Shown: piece by piece, positions 63,363 through 64,000 of the stretch
Numbering within the stretch: the first letter of the stretch is position 1
Layout: each line of letters starts with the position of its first letter
Assembly: GCA_963755495.1 (NCBI GenBank)
Contig: CAVWJS010000006.1
Span: 372,001-436,000, forward strand
Length of the DNA: 64,000 bases
Direction: 5' to 3'
From: Bog-473 sp963755495
GTDB lineage: Bacteria > Actinomycetota > Acidimicrobiia > Acidimicrobiales > RAAP-2
Position numbers and translations under genes: made by a program
The notes under the pieces: generated by a model
The model's database searches: none
The model's input: the letters and a program-made list of their open reading frames with translations, nothing else
What the model was told of the DNA's origin: nothing

Positions 63363-64000
63363 TCAAGGCGCGGGCTGGGACCGGGCGAGGAGCGGGAACA
63401 GCCGTGACCCCAGGTGCTGGGCGAATTCGATGGCCAGGGCGGGCGACACCTTCGGATCGGAGTCCGGAGGGTCGGGGAGATCCTTGTCGCGGCGGGCGTG
63501 CTCGTAGAGGCCCTGACAAAGGTGCCGGCCCAATATGCCCAGGGCCCGCACGGTCTGCTCTCGCCCCGCCTGGTAAAGGGGGACGGGCAGCGGTTCGACG
63601 TCTGGCCAGGTCTCGGGCGGCCGCGGCGCCTCGAGGCTCAGCACCTTCTCGAAGCTAGGTGCGGCGGCATCCCGGGCGGTGAAGGGTTCGCCCAAATTCC
63701 AGACCGCGCGCAGGGTGGCCAGCAGGGAGGTGTGCCGGTACTCGTCGGTGCATACCGTCTTCTCGGGAACCCATGGAGATACGACGACGGCGGGGACGCG
63801 GTAGCCAGAGCGGTCAAAGGCGAATCCGAGCTGACCAGGGCCGGCACCGGGATGCGGGGGCGCCACCGGTCCCGGCGGCACGTGGTCGTACGTGCCCCCA
63901 GGCTCGTCGAAGCCGACGAAGAGCAACGTATTGAAGGCGTTGGACCCCGTCGTCGAGTCCGCTGATCGCATCGCCTCGTAGATCCGGCCGAGGAAGTCCT
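63363..64000 (-). CDS. Phosphoesterase (phospholipase C/acid phosphatase family), 5' cut by window
   Basis: The C-terminal part of a phosphoesterase-family enzyme (the type seen in bacterial phospholipase C and acid phosphatase AcpA). It contains LLFVGFDEPGGTYDHVPPGP with Glu/Asp and His ligands, FDRSGYRVPAVVVSPWVPEK and YRHTSLLATLRAVWNLGEPF (His ligand). The frame is open to the window edge, so 63363-64000 is only the end of the gene. The usual signal peptide would lie outside. Confidence 0.88.
   Translation of the reverse strand, partial: DFLGRIYEAMRSADSTTGSNAFNTLLFVGFDEPGGTYDHVPPGPVAPPHPGAGPGQLGFAFDRSGYRVPAVVVSPWVPEKTVCTDEYRHTSLLATLRAVWNLGEPFTARDAAAPSFEKVLSLEAPRPPETWPDVEPLPVPLYQAGREQTVRALGILGRHLCQGLYEHARRDKDLPDPPDSDPKVSPALAIEFAQHLGSRLFPLLARSQPAP

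Noticed and set aside
1..64000. Defence system or prophage island
   Set aside because: Recombinases, IS elements and a nuclease remnant are present, but no restriction, toxin-antitoxin, CRISPR or phage structural genes were found.

Overview
The window looks like a chromosome segment of a high-GC actinobacterium, most probably of the class Acidimicrobiia. This is an inference from signature motifs: secreted proteins built from GYWLVASDGGIF-type repeats, a small membrane protein opening with GWWLASDGKWYPPE, a DUF2510 membrane protein, a TIGR03086 protein, a deazaflavin (F420)-type nitroreductase, many SDRs, P450s and amidohydrolases, and VOC and GNAT proteins. I see no rRNA, no convincing tRNA and no CRISPR array.

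Layout. 0-1.6 kb: two hypotheticals and a VOC protein. 1.57-4.0 kb: a cargo-less mobile element with two overlapping tyrosine recombinase genes (copy 1). 4-5.7 kb: a membrane protein and gene debris (ERCC4 nuclease, NarL-type regulator). 5.9-17 kb: catabolic or redox genes (amidohydrolase, aldo/keto reductase, NAD-dependent formate dehydrogenase, two SDRs, Ddn-like protein) mixed with decayed genes (GNAT, TetR, P450, second amidohydrolase, MmcQ/YjbR, VOC). 17.9-24.5 kb: cell-surface proteins, namely a PQQ-propeller/Cna-B-like/Gly-Ser-linker/WLVASDGG-repeat protein broken by a frameshift, a WLVASDGG-repeat protein fused to a peptidase G1 (eqolisin) domain, and a Cys-pair repeat protein. 24.9-26 kb: an IS110-family element. 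26-43.7 kb: mostly single genes (SRPBCC, GNATs, patatin-like, beta-lactamase-like, nucleotidyltransferase, a Clp N-domain/zinc-ribbon protein, alpha/beta hydrolase, DHA2-type MFS exporter) and one tight operon (GntR/YtrA regulator, ABC ATPase, ABC permease). 43.8-46.3 kb and 49-51.4 kb: copies 3 and 2 of the two-recombinase element. 53.6-54.9 kb: an IS3-family element with perfect terminal inverted repeats. 55-64 kb: exported proteins, SDR, EndoV-like glycosylase, intact P450, ABM-like protein, DUF1698-like methyltransferase, Hsp20, and a phosphoesterase cut by the window end.

How it fits together. The two-recombinase element is the most distinctive item. It occurs three times in 50 kb, always as two ORFs overlapping by 4 nt, with short terminal inverted repeats next to a GCGTT core and no cargo. 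Copies 1 and 2 are almost identical, and copy 3 is a diverged relative with perfect ends.

The window has many single-base frameshifts (at least a dozen genes). They are compatible with real decay around mobile elements or with residual sequencing indels, and I cannot tell which from sequence alone. Pseudogene calls should be read with that caution.
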